From Pilatotrama ljubarskyi (taxonomy: Eukaryota > Basidiomycota > Agaricomycetes > Polyporales > Polyporaceae), in the NCBI GenBank assembly GCA_022385805.1, contig MU277708.1, positions 1-64,000 of the forward strand: 64,000 nucleotides of DNA, in the 5' to 3' direction. Made by a program: the position numbers and the translations under genes. Below, piece after piece: positions 1-11,343 of the stretch. Numbering within the stretch: the stretch's first letter is position 1; every line of letters begins with the position of its first letter. The notes under the pieces were generated by a model that worked only from the letters and a program-made list of their open reading frames with translations, made no database searches and had not been told where the DNA came from.

Positions 1-747
1 CTATTGCCCTTCATGCACATGTATGCTCCTTGTTCACGTTCACGTTCTCGCCAGCCGTCCGTCCGTTCGTCCCCCGCTCTGCTCTCGCTCGCTGTCCGCA
101 CGCCCCTCCCTGCTGCCGTCGAACCCCTAGGACCCCCGTGGCTTGCGCTTCTATGCACCTTTGCCTGACCTGACCTGACCTGCCGGACACTCAGGCGCTA
201 CGCTACGGTAGATCCGAGGCACTTCGAGGGCCGTCACGTCGTTACCCCCCGCTTACATCGCCCCTTTCTGCTTACCCTGTAACTGTCATCGTTGTCCGCC
301 CCACTTCTTGCATACCTCCTGTTCACCTCTCGCACTCGCACTTGTTCAGAAGAAGCGGCCTCCCTCTTCCACCCAGCGCGCACTTTGTTCACGTAGTTTA
401 TTTGTTGACATTGACACTGCCGCGACGAGCCTGCCCGATATGTATCATTAGTAGTAATCTCTCTCATTCTCTTGCTCCAGCCTCGACCCGTAGTAATACG
501 ACTCGCGCTTGTTCTGCTGTGCACAAGTTTCTGCCTGTCTGTTCTTACATGTCTCGGCTAGATAGTGAAGATAGTTAGAGCCAGAAATTAATGCCAGTGG
601 CGTTCGATTCGCTCGCGTACTGTATCAGAGGATTGCGCTTGCAAGGATCCGGCGTGATCGAGGGCCCATCCTTTAGTGAGAGGCGAAAGAGAAGCTATAT
701 TGGTACTCGATACATGGAGAGAACAGATGCAACTACGCGGACACCCT
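1..747. other. Left-edge intergenic region
   Basis: No gene can be supported here. The plus strand is pyrimidine-rich up to about base 540. It carries a short CCTGA tandem repeat at 164-182. The right part is the 3' flank of the minus-strand LPMO gene. Short open frames on both strands show no recognisable domain or splice pattern. Confidence 0.5.
164..182. repeat. CCTGA tandem repeat
   Basis: Just under four copies of the 5-base unit CCTGA lie head to tail. They are in non-coding DNA and have no evident function. Confidence 0.7.
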
Positions 748-1685
748 TCACCCAGACCAGACAGCCTGTAGAAAGGAAGCAAGCATGAGCTTTCCGCTGG
801 ATATGCTGTCAGAAGGACGGTACTCACGGGGCCGGGCTGGGTGTAGTTCTTCGGGATGGGGTACTGGAGACATGTGCTCTCGTTAGTTCCGTCTGGCGAA
901 TGGCAGCAGCAGGAGGGGCTCACGTTGATGTTGATGAGGATGCCGGGCTCGTAGCCGGTGTAGACACCGGGGATGGCGACGAGAGGGCCGGGCGAGCCGT
1001 TCCCGCCGTTGACGACGTTGACCTGACCGCAGGAGATCTGCATGGTCCATGCGTCAGAACTTCCGCTCCGAGAGTGGGCATGTTGCAGGGCCGTGTACTC
1101 ACGTAGAACTGGGCGCCACCGTACGACTGCGCGACGTGGAGGGCGATGGCCTCCATGCGGACGAGGTACTGGCCGCTGGGGAGGTTCTTCGGGACGGTGA
1201 AGGTGACGCCGGGGACGCCCTCCGCGGGGAACTTGATCGAGCTCCCGCCGTCGGTGACGGCGGAGATCTCGTACACCTTGAACCACACGTTGCCGTCGCC
1301 GGCGAAGCTGCTCACGTCGCCGGGTGCCTTGGCCATGTAGACGTTCACGACGCCGGGGTGGTAGATCGTGCCGTCGGACATGATGCCGAGCGGGCTACCC
1401 GCGGAGACGGTGATCGTCTGCGCGGTCGGGTTCGTCTGGGTGTCGTAGCAGCGGAAGTCGGCGCTCGTCACGTCCGTGACGGGGGCCTGCGTGTTGAAGT
1501 TGTTCGTCTTGCGGACGTTCACCCACGCGGGCGTCGTCGCGCCATTGACGACGAGGGAGGGGAAGGTGTCTGTGAGGGTGCAGCGTCAGTACGCGAGGTT
1601 CGGTGTAGATGCACCGGGAAGAATACTCACAGTGGGCTGACGCCGAGGCGACGATGGCCGCGAGGGTGATGATAGACTTGAACAT
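748..1685 (-). CDS. AA9 lytic polysaccharide monooxygenase (GH61 type), secreted
   Basis: This is a copper enzyme that cleaves cellulose or related glucans oxidatively outside the cell. Five exons fit at 1631-1685, 1103-1569, 924-1037, 828-863 and 748-765, giving 229 residues. Residues 1-17 are a signal peptide (MFKSIITL...ASASA). Cleavage would expose His18, the N-terminal His of the copper-binding histidine brace, in the order H-Y-T-F-P. The second brace His is about residue 89 (TIYHPG). The family pattern LHVA...GAQFY gives His163, Gln172 and the axial Tyr174. The protein ends YPIPKNYTQPGPAVWSG, typical of single-domain AA9 enzymes, with no linker or carbohydrate-binding module. The first intron splits the codon right after the brace His. 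The last coding exon is only 18 bases. A TATA box lies upstream. Assignment to AA9 is firm; the substrate is not known. Confidence 0.95.
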
Positions 1686-2673
1686 CTTGTGAAGACTGGG
1701 CACTCGTCGGTACCGTTCCAGCTCATCCGCTGCTCGCTTTTATACATCGCAAAAACCGCGCATATTCGAGCGGGCGTATTGACTTGTGTCGCCTGCGGGC
1801 CAACGGCCGTGACCCTCGAGACGCTGTGAAGCGTGGAGCAGCCGGAGATTGTCTCGAGCCCTCACTCGTCCGCGCCCGCTCGGCCGGTTGCTATCGAGGC
1901 AGTTTGACCCGCAACGTACCGCGTCGCGCGAGCAGCTTTCTCCGAGCGAAGGTCCAGCTATCAGTGCGTCCTCTGCGAGCCAATGGGCACGCGCTGTCAG
2001 AGACGTTTTGCCTTGCGAAGGCTGCCATTGCGGGCTCCGAGATAGGCAGGTGACACGGAGAAGCGTGCTCGAGGGCAAGCCCGACGAGGCTTCGCAAGTG
2101 GCGCCGAATACATGCGCATCCGACGTATTACCTTTTTATCCGAATGTGTACCGAAGACCCCTTCCCCGCAGCCAGACATTGTGGCGCCCCGCAATGTCGG
2201 TCCGTCATATGTGAATGGGCGTCGGCATGTATAGATGGGGCACACGGATCAATGGGTCACAACGTGCTCGAGCCTGGATGTTCGTCATCGACGGGGTGAA
2301 TTGAGGAAGTGCGCACGGCTGAAGGGACTCAGAGGGGAACTCACCGCCTTAGTCAGAGCTATACATAGACTTGCGGCTGCAGGAGATGACAACGCAATGT
2401 CTTGTGAAGGGCCGCCAGGTCGATAGGTGATATGTCGCGGCGACATGTGCCGACAAATAGGCAGGAAGGCAGACGGCGCCACTCACGCGTGCTGCTTGCG
2501 ACGGCAATGAGACGGGACTCCGAGTCCGTTTGAGCGTCGTCGCTGCTCGCAACACTACTAGATGGTCAAGATACTCGAAGAATACGCAGCACTCACAAGG
2601 TCTGGTATACCATTATGTTCTGTAAGGTTACATTCTATACGACTTCGTACCTTGGTTTTCGATCATCGAGTCC
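1686..2673. other. Intergenic: LPMO promoter and transporter 3' flank
   Basis: This 1 kb holds the LPMO upstream region (right of 1686) and the 3' flank of the minus-strand transporter. Open frames around 1740-2245 on both strands are short, overlap one another and show no domain. I see no gene. Confidence 0.5.
1738..1744 (-). promoter_or_regulatory. TATA box of the LPMO gene
   Basis: TATAAAA on the minus strand lies 53 bases upstream of the LPMO start codon. That is a plausible TATA position for an inducible secreted enzyme with a short leader. The assignment rests on motif and distance only. Confidence 0.55.
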
Positions 2674-5061
2674 TCATGCGCTCTCGTGGCTTCTCCGACT
2701 CGAGCCCGCAGCACTCCTCGCGCTCTTCTCATCGTCCTCCCTACTCCTCGTCGATCTCTTCTCCGGCCTATCATCGTCGTGCGCGTGTATGCGCGCCCTC
2801 TCTTGTTTTTCCCGCCGCTCGAGGTACCACACCAGATATGTCACGAGCAGCGTTGCTATGCACGTCCCGATCATGGCCCACGTGCCCTTTGTAAAGCGCG
2901 GTGCGTCCGTCGCGGGGTAGAAGACGAGCGGCCACCAGGCGTTGACGACGTTGTTCCACATGTTCATAGAGGCGAGCACTACCGCACGCTCCTGGTGGTC
3001 GTCCGCGCAGATCTGGTTCGCCCACCTGTGAACCGGTAAGTAAATGCACCATTTCGCCTTCGAGTGACCCATGCCACGAATTTCTTGTGCATGTATGCGA
3101 CAGAACTGAACTTACGCAAATGTAGTCGCCTGGCCTGCGTACGTTGCCCCGGCGAGGTAGTACGCGAAGAACTTCAGGCCGATTGGGCTGCTCCACACAA
3201 GGATGCATACACTCGCGACAATGCCCGCGATGGACATGTACACGAGCACGGGCCACCGCGCTCGCGACTTTGTGGCGTCTGTCCACGTCGCGCATACAAG
3301 GGTGGACGCGATCGCGAAGGCCGTCATGCCTGAGGGGTAGTAGTCTGGGTGGCATGGATGTTAGCGTGACCCTTCATGGCAAGCGGTAACCCCGCTGCGC
3401 ATGACAAACAGGGTGAGGAAGAGCAGACTCACCGATTTGGGGCACGGTAAAGCCACCTATAGCCTTCAGCCACTGGCCCATGAGGTTGTTTGAGCCAAAG
3501 CTCTCAGTCTCGCCAGATACCGCGAACTGATAGATGGGATGTAAGTCCCATTTGTCTCATGAGGATGAGCCGCCGGACTTACCAGCAGACTGCAGCCATA
3601 CCACCGCCATCGGCCCAAGACGCGACGAACAATGTCCCACGAGAGGTGTCCGTGTTCGATATCCTTGTCTTTCTCGGATTCGAGCCGTTCGCATGACAAG
3701 AGACGTTCCTGCATAGGCAGACAACGTGAACTTAGTGGATAATTATGCAGTTTCGCGAGGCGACGTACCTCTTCTGACAGGTAGAACGCTTTAGTCGTTG
3801 TCGGTACGTCAGGGAACATGAGGAAGCCGTAGAGTGCAATGGGCATCGTGATGACACCGTCTATGATGAACCTGGAGGCTAGCTGTGAGCTGGACCATGG
3901 CGGTGCAGAGCCATCGTAACAAGCTTACAGCCAACGCCAGCCACTGCGACCTGATACGCCGTTGAGATGTCTGACGCCGGCGAACGTAAGCAAGAGCTAG
4001 CAGGATCACTGAAAATGCTGCATACGTATACACGGCCGCTTGCAAGACGCCAGAAAACCTGAGAGCGGTCCACCTCGGTCAGCATGGAGACAACAAGGAC
4101 TGAACGGAAGGGTATCGCTGACAATGTGCCAATTAGACCGGAGGACGTGAAGATGCCCGACCTCTTGCCGAGTTCGCCTGGTTTGTACCAACTAGCACGA
4201 CGTCAGTCAAGGCGACTCAAAGCGGCCGCGCAAAGTGCTACGCACGATCCGAGGATATAATGAGTGCCCACAAAGGTGGATGACTCGGCGATGCCTTGGA
4301 AGAAGCGAATAGCATATATCTAGGAATCGTGCAAGAGCGTGAGCGAGGAATGTGGGCATTAGTGCACGTCTTACAAGATACCAAACTTACCTGTTGCACA
4401 TTTGTCACGGCACTCGTGCTAATAGATAGACGTGTTACGGCCTCGCGCATTCAGAGCAGTGCGCGAGAAAACTCACCAGAACGTCAGAACTCCCCACACG
4501 ATCTGCATGGACGGGAACCATATCCGAGGCGGCACGACTTGCAGCATCAAGTTGTCTGCCGAAAGACATTCCGTCAGACTCACGCGCCTCGCTGCTATGG
4601 CAAGCAGTGATACTGACTCGGTATCATTCCGACAATATAACCGCATGTGAATATCGTGTTGATTTGCTACTCTCGTGAGTCAGTTCAAGCTCAGCAGACG
4701 GGAGTAGGGACGCGAGGCTCACATTAAACTGCGTGCCGTGCATGCTGAGCTCTTCGCGCATGCCGGAGACGTATGCATTGGATACATTGCTTCTGTCAAG
4801 ATCTGCAACGCGTCAAGCAGGTGCCCGACGGAGCAATGAGCGTTTCCTATCCCCTTCTCAGCCGCAGGGTCTGCGCTTACAGTTCGAGAAATACTGTTGC
4901 TGTCGGTTATGACGCGCCGAGAGCCGGTCGAAAAAGAGACTCACCATGAGACAGCAATAGGACAAGATGAACCAATCTATTTTGAGCAAGAGCGTTCGCT
5001 CCGTCTTCGTCGCGGGCACCTCGCCCCATATGAAGAGACGAATCCTTCGCATGAGAGCCAT
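2674..5061 (-). CDS. MFS transporter, allantoate/pantothenate permease type (Dal5/Fen2/Liz1-like)
   Basis: A plasma-membrane proton symporter of the anion:cation symporter family, probably for a carboxylated vitamin or nitrogen compound. The start at 5061 gives MALMRRIRLFIWGEVPATK followed by KIDWFILSYCCLM, the usual cytosolic lead into helix 1. Splicing then gives YFSNYLDRSNVSNAYVSGM, the family signature after helix 1. Later exons read SWYKPGELGKRSGIF, IIDGVITMPIALYGFLMFPD and WANQICADDHQERAVVL. The C-terminal pattern NAWWPLVFYPATDAPRF is typical of Fen2/Liz1 relatives. About ten exons are needed, including a 13-base microexon at 4881-4893. The tail is charged and cytosolic (RREKQERARIHAHDDDR). 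The substrate cannot be read from sequence. Some middle exon borders are uncertain. Confidence 0.88.
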
Positions 5062-8000
5062 TGCAATGTACGCAGAAGACCCAAAAAGGAAGAACGACCG
5101 AGGACGCTGAGAACGCGTGGGCGTCGAGCTTCAATGGCAGTGAGAACAGAGTGAACCAATGGCCGTCGTGTCCGAGGTGGTCGTACGATGTCGAGAGCAG
5201 CGTGAGCCTGTCCAGTGAGAACTTGACAACAAATCGTTCTATGCAAGATCACACATGAGCGCAGACATGAGAGTCGGTGGTACGATAGCAGTGGACGAGG
5301 TGCGCCCGCAGTGCGGCGTCGGACGCGGAGCGGTGGAGAGCCTTCCTGCGTCCCCAATCTTTGCACGGAGGTCCGAACTTATCGGACTCCCTCAGCCACA
5401 ATGCCGCCACGATCACGTGAATTGCCTCGATAACATGCTGCGTTGGAGTCGCTAAGTACTTCTCCTCAGGCCTCATCGACCTTCGACGGTGAGCCTCTCT
5501 TAGGCACTTCGTCTGCATGCCAATGTTACTTGACGCTCTTGCGGCCACCACTCGGCTTATCCTTCTCGAAGCGGTTTGGGCGCCGTGCGTAGCGGTACAT
5601 CTTGACAGAACTCGGCGCGGTGGCTCTCTGCTGAACCTTCCACACTCATGGCCAGAGGATCCCTATGCAGCACTGCAGCCTCAGGCTAGTGGTAATTGGC
5701 CATTTCTGTGTCTCGGTTGATCCTATGAATTGTAGCAGGGTGGCAACCATCCGCGCCCATCGTGCATTTCTCTAACCCTTACGGCCTCATCGGTGAGTCT
5801 CAAGACTTCCAGTCAAGAATGGTTCAGGAGGAAACTAGCGGTCGCTCCACGCGGGGCCGCATTTCCCAAGCTCGTGAGCCAAGGAGCTCCGTCCGGGGAG
5901 ACCCTTCTCGATGGTGCTGCTGTACTCAGCTGGCTCTATGATGAAAACATCCCCAGCAGCGAGGCTCAAGGTGTACACCCTGAGGCTACGGTACCAGGGG
6001 CTGCATCCGAATCTGAGCTCCGTCATCCTCAGGCATGTAAGGCTGCTCTCGCCGGGTTAAAACCTTGCTCCGGCCAAGACTCTCTATAGCTGCGGTCAAG
6101 CTGCGGCACGGTAGCGCAGTCTCCAAGGCACAATGGGCAGAATTGGCTCTGGGAACCGAACCGTATCCAATGCTGGACGTCCCGAGCATCTCTTCGACGC
6201 ACAGGCTACCGAAGGTTCGAGGTGCGCACCTATCCTTGGCATCTGGACACTGCACGGCGTGGTCCGTCTTGTCGTCCAGGTTCGAAGCTGACAGTATGGC
6301 CCGCGATGCCCGAGCCTTCCCCATACACCCTCAACCTACTTGGGGATGCCCTACACCGATCATCTATGGTCGGCCGCTGACGACCACAGGATTCTCCGGT
6401 GACAGTGCTGATACAGCATTGACATCCAGTGGACATCCTTCTCAGCGCTCGATATACACTTTGCATGCCTTTACGACCGGAGTTGTCCGTGCAGGGACAG
6501 AACACAGAAGCACGCACTGTACGTACAGGTCCTGCCGAATGCACGCTCACGCCATCCGGCGACCGGGGTCGACCCAAGTCCTTGCGCAAGCTTTGACTCT
6601 GACCACCGCGGCCAACCCTTCATCGACTCGAACAAGGCTCGAACTGACACCTCCCGCAGGCGTGAATGTGCTTATGTCGGCACGTCCGACGCGCAACCCG
6701 CTCGGCGCCCGACGGGGCGGTTCCGGAGCCCGGCAAGTTGGCGCAAGTGCTATGCTCGGCGTAGTAAAACGTGCTGTGTAATCCACGATCGGCGACGCGT
6801 CCCCCTGACACGCTTGGCGATCAGTAGGAGCACCGAAAAAGTCTAACCCACGCGTCTCTGGCGGTAGTGGCGTCGGCGGTGGCAGACTCGTAGCTGACTC
6901 GATCGATGCAGAATCAGAATGACTGAGGATCGGTAGCAGACGGTATGAATTTTGATTTTGCTCTTCGAACCTTGGAAGGACACACCGGGGGTGTCGGCGG
7001 AAGATTCCTGGGATATCTGACTCTGGGCTGGTGCAGGGACCAGAAGCTTGCAAGACTAGAGGGGCTTGCCGAGCGCAAATGAGTGCGATGGCACAGGATG
7101 ACACTTTGCAGGATGCATGCGCTAAGCGCATGTGCGACCACATGATGCCGACGCTACGAAACGAGATGAACGGTAGGTTCAGGGCTTAGGTAAGATATGA
7201 CAGAGCCCGCTGTACTGCACGCCTAGGTCGTTTCTCGACCGAAGACGGCGGCGTGTTGGTCAGGGCGGTGAGGAGAATAGTGGGAAGCTCTCAGGGCGCT
7301 GGCGTAAACGCCGCTCTTGTTGGATGAGAGAATGTCAAGCCGGAAGATGCCCGAGACAACGAGCGTAAGACATGCGTATACGGTATAGCTCATTGTCTGG
7401 ACCGCCCGGGATTGGCCACAGAGAATATCCGAATTGAAAACGTCTGGACCGTCAACTGACACCACGCGCGGACGAGAAAAGCGTCGTGGAAAATCGGACC
7501 GGAGTTAGGGCGAGACGTGCGCGTCGTCGGACGACCCTGCACCGACGTCCGAGCGGCCAGTGTGCGTCGTCGGATTTGAGAGCTTGCAAGACGGAATATA
7601 GGGCAGGACGTCGGGCGACGACCGACACAGCGGGCAGGACGCGGAACGCGAGGTCTAGAGACGAGGACGGTGCACAGAAAGGGCGGGAACAATTGTGGCA
7701 ATAGGTTCGTGCATCAGTTTGCAGCGCTCGGCATCTGGCGGCACGACCGTGTAGAATGGCCGGTTGCCGTTTAGAGGGAGTCATAGATGACGTACGGCCG
7801 CGGATTCGATCATCTTCGTGTAACTGTCCGTTTTGAGCGATGGCATCTTCGGGCGATTGGTAAGTGTTCGGAAAGACACTGAGTGGACTCAGCAGACAGG
7901 GGAAAGTCAAGAGGGGCACTTGGGACGGACGACGAGCAGCACGGGGAGACGGGTTGCGGGGGGCGGCGGAGAGGCGGGAAGGAGGATGGATCGGACAAGG

Positions 8001-8273
8001 CTGCTTATACGGGGAATGTTAGTCAGAGATCAGTCGAGCGTCGAACGGAACGGACGTGGATTGCTGTGCCGCCGTCCAGTGCGCGTCCGAGTGCGCGTCC
8101 GAGTCCGAGGGCGAGTCGCGACTGTGCTCTCGCTGCCTTACTCACCTCCTTCTCGACCCTTCCACCGTCCGACTTCTGCCGCCCGACCCTCCGATCCTCA
8201 ACATGCCCTCTCATATAACCTCCCTCCCTCCCCGCCTCGCCTCCTTTGTCCTCTTCTCTTCTCCGCTCCCGCC
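5062..8273. other. 3.2 kb region without a supported gene
   Basis: Between the transporter start and the Ytp1-like start I find no recognisable gene. Unclaimed open frames exist: 238 codons on the plus strand (6065-6781), and 198 (6547-7143) and 112 codons (5986-6324) on the minus strand. None shows a family motif, signal peptide or convincing intron chain. A 57-codon minus frame starting at 7393 begins with a hydrophobic stretch (MSYTVYACLTLVVSGIF) and could be a small secreted peptide, but nothing else supports it. The last few hundred bases are probably the Ytp1 promoter. Confidence 0.5.
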
Positions 8274-10426
8274 ATGCGCCTTCCCCTCCGTTCTCCCGCC
8301 TTCCTCGTCCCCGCCCTCGCCGCTGCCGCCGTTTCAGTAGCGGCCGCCCCCTCCTGCTCTGACTCTCGATCACTTCACTGTGTACCCGCGTCCTCAGAAC
8401 AACCCCTCCTTCCCAGGGACGGAGGCCACGGCCATGGCGGTCATGGACACCACGCGCAGCCTCTCGTCGAACTCAACGAGACGGAGGTCACCATGTACCA
8501 CGACCCAACGCCCCCTTCATACTTCTGGCTCGATATCAAGGAGCCCCCGGCAGATGAGAAGCGCTATCCCGGTTTAATGGGTCTGCACGCACTCTGCATG
8601 TCATTAGCCTTCTTCGGTGCTCTTCCAATAGGTGCGTTCGCCATGCGGGCTTCGGCGAAGCGCAGTCGGCCTCACCTTGCCTTCGCGTCCTAGGCATCGC
8701 TCTCCGGTCCGTCAAGCATGCATGGCACGGCGTGACCGTCATCCTGTTCTACACGCTCGTCGTCCTCGGGCTCTCTACAAGCGCACTTTACCGCAAATTG
8801 ACGCCAGACATGTCCGTACTTTTCGGCGCTCCGCCGCCACTTCATTAAGCATGAGCTTCCGGCTGATGGCGTCACAGGTACCCTGGCAGCAAACACGGCT
8901 CGCAAGGCTATTTCTTCCTGGCCTGCGCAGTTGCCCTTTCCGCGCTCGACGTCTTCTCGCAAATCCTTCGACTCGTGACGTACGTCCGGGCAATCCGCTC
9001 GGGCCAAGACCACTTCTCCTTCAAGACGCTTTGGAACTACGTCATTCTCGACCGTGACGAGCACCTCTCAAGTGCTCCAGAGGCGGAATACGCAAATTTG
9101 GTGGCCGAAGAGCCCGACGAACTCGAGGATGTCGAGGTGAAGGCGAAGGAAGTGGACGATGAGCCTCTACATGTAAGGCGTGCCCGATTTGTTGAGCCGA
9201 TCAGGACCGACATCGATGTACATCAACAGGACGACCCCAGCGAGACCGCCCAGTGGGCCAACGATGTCCACCGTCACCGCCGCAACGTCTCCTACCCTCA
9301 CTCTACTGCTTCGGAGCGCACCCTCTTTGGGGCGCACTCCCCTCAGCGGTCCGACGACTCCCTCCACGAGACCGGGCATGTCTACCCTTGGCAGGGCAAG
9401 GACACGAGAGAAGTGCTGCGCTTCATCGGACGTGCCGCATTCGCAGTCTGCGAGCGCGCCTTGGTCTTCGCGGGATTCATGCAAGTCGTCACGGGTATTG
9501 TCATTTACACTGGCGGATGCCGCGGCAACTACGGCAACGGATGCCTCGCCCACCTTATCAGTATGTATTCCCTCTGCGTCTGGGAGGTTTGAGCTAAGCG
9601 ATCTTCTGCAGAGGGCGGTATCTTCTGGTGCTACGGACTTGTGACGTTCGCCCGCTTCTTGGGGTCGTTCTCAGAGCTCGGCTGGGCTTGGAACCGCGCA
9701 CCGAAGCACCACGGCAAGTACCCTACGGCTGAGTTCGTAGAGTCCCTGGTCATCTTTCTCTACGGGATCACGAACACCTGGATGGAGCGCTTCGGCGCCC
9801 ACCCTGGTGACCCGTACACCACCAAGCAGATGCAGCATATCAGCATCGCCGTCATGTTCTGGTTTGCAGGCCTTATCGGCATGGGCATCGAGTCGAAGAG
9901 CATCCGTCGTTGGCTCGCCGCCGGCGCAACGGCCGCGGTGCCCCCCACGGCCCGTTCACAAGAAGCCGTGGCTGAGCCTCCGACCTACATTGCGAGCTTC
10001 AACCCCTTCCCGGCTCTCTGCATCGGCATCACCGGCGCTGCAATGAGCGCACACTTCCAGACGTATCTGTTCCAGGTCCAGATCCACATGCTCTGGGGCT
10101 ACCTCCTCTCCGGCTTCGCCGTCTTGCGCTGCCTGACGTACTTCTTCCTCTGGCTTGGCCCCCCGCGCTCGATTCTGCCATCGCGCCCGCCGACGGAGGC
10201 GCTCGCTGCGTTCCTGCTCGCGTGCGGTGGCTTGGAGTTCATGTTCTCCACGGAGGAGCTGACCATTGCGGCGATGCGGCAAGGGCACGACGACGTTATG
10301 CTCTTCCTCAACGTCGGCGTCGCGATTACGTGCTTGGCGTTCTGCTGGACGCTGCTCGTCGTGGGATTCAAGGGCTGGCTGAAGAGCCGGTCGCAAAAGA
10401 ACGTCAAGTTCCACAGCTCGGCATAG
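8274..10426 (+). CDS. YTP1: Ytp1-like integral membrane protein (DUF2427 + Ytp1 domain)
   Basis: A multi-pass membrane protein of the fungal Ytp1 family, whose biochemical role is unknown. The chosen start (8274) gives a signal peptide (MRLPLRSPAFLVPALAAAAV). It is followed by a short His-rich segment, HGHGGHGHH, and then the DUF2427 helix region (YPGLMGLHALCMSLAFFGALPIG). The first intron is at 8632-8693. A second begins with a weak GTCCGT donor within codon ATG near 8829. The middle is a hydrophilic loop of about 120 residues rich in acidic and His residues. The C-terminal half (from GRAAFAVCERALVFAGF through the 786-base last open stretch) is the Ytp1 domain with several hydrophobic helices. 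It ends KSRSQKNVKFHSSA. Family assignment is good. A metal-binding role for the His segment is only a possibility. Confidence 0.88.
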
Positions 10427-11343
10427 AAGGATCGTCCCGCATTGTCTATTGCCTGCTCAGCGCTCGTCACCCAACCGCGTACCGACCAACGACTACGACA
10501 CGAACTTCGACATCCTATGACTGCCCCGATCCTCTAATCCGGAAGGCAAGCATACCCTAATGAGACGCCTTCGGTCGAACGTCGGCAGACTGCCTTATCA
10601 TCCGGACCCCCCGTTCGTCCTCTGCCTGCCACATTGCGCACCTCGCCTGCACAGCATTGTCCGCGGCCTTCAGGCTGCAACCAACCCGCGCTCTCCCGCC
10701 TCGTCGAGCTCCTTCTTCCTACCACCTAACATCTCTCACCTACCATCCTCCTTCCGAACCACGTCCGGGAGGGGCATGTCGCCCCTCTGAGCACGTCACA
10801 CACTATTCTCCTACCCCTTGACGACCCCTCATGTTCTGTGTCATTACGCCCTACTACCGCCCCGCTTGTTCGCATTGTGCAGTACTAATGGCAGTGGTAC
10901 CATACTTGTGTTAATAGAATTTGTAGCAGAGCATATCCAAGCCCTCGCGTGAGATCGGTAAGAGAGCTTGTGCTCGATCGATTCTGGGGAGGTTCCCCTT
11001 ATCTACGTCCCTTCTCGTCGGCACGCAGCGTCCGCGAAGCTGGGCCCTCTGCGAGCGAGATCGCGAGGCGCGCAGCCCCGGGCCCGGATGTCGTCACATT
11101 GCGTATGAGCTGCTGAATCACACACGAGATCCGCCTTCGGGGTACGGATTTAGTCATGGTCCTGCTATTTGTAGGCTCGAGGTTGAGGTGCCTCGAGAAA
11201 GCACTTCTCTTCACACTCCACTCGATCTACGATAGATCGACCGTCGGGCCCGCCGCAGCGCTGTACCTTGCGATCGGACTTGTTCGTGTGACAAGGAAAC
11301 GGTCCACTAACGACTTGTGCGGCCGCTACTGGTAGCCTGTAGT
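10427..11343. other. Intergenic, Ytp1 3' flank and ChaC promoter
   Basis: No gene is supported. The left half is a CT-rich 3' flank. The right half leads into the ChaC-like gene. An in-frame ATG at 11317 lies 27 bases upstream of the start I chose. Confidence 0.5.

Noticed and set aside
5835..6026. Minus-strand frame with GDVFIIEPAEYSSTIEKG, briefly read as a JmjC/cupin fragment
   Set aside because: The similarity is too weak, with no metal-binding His/Asp motif and no flanking exons.
6270..6290. GGTTCGA-like string, checked as a tRNA B box
   Set aside because: No matching A box or cloverleaf can be drawn around it, and no other tRNA candidate was found by eye.
6065..6781. 238-codon plus-strand open frame
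   Set aside because: It has no domain, signal peptide or splice pattern, and competing minus-strand frames cover the same DNA. GC-rich fungal DNA gives long chance frames.
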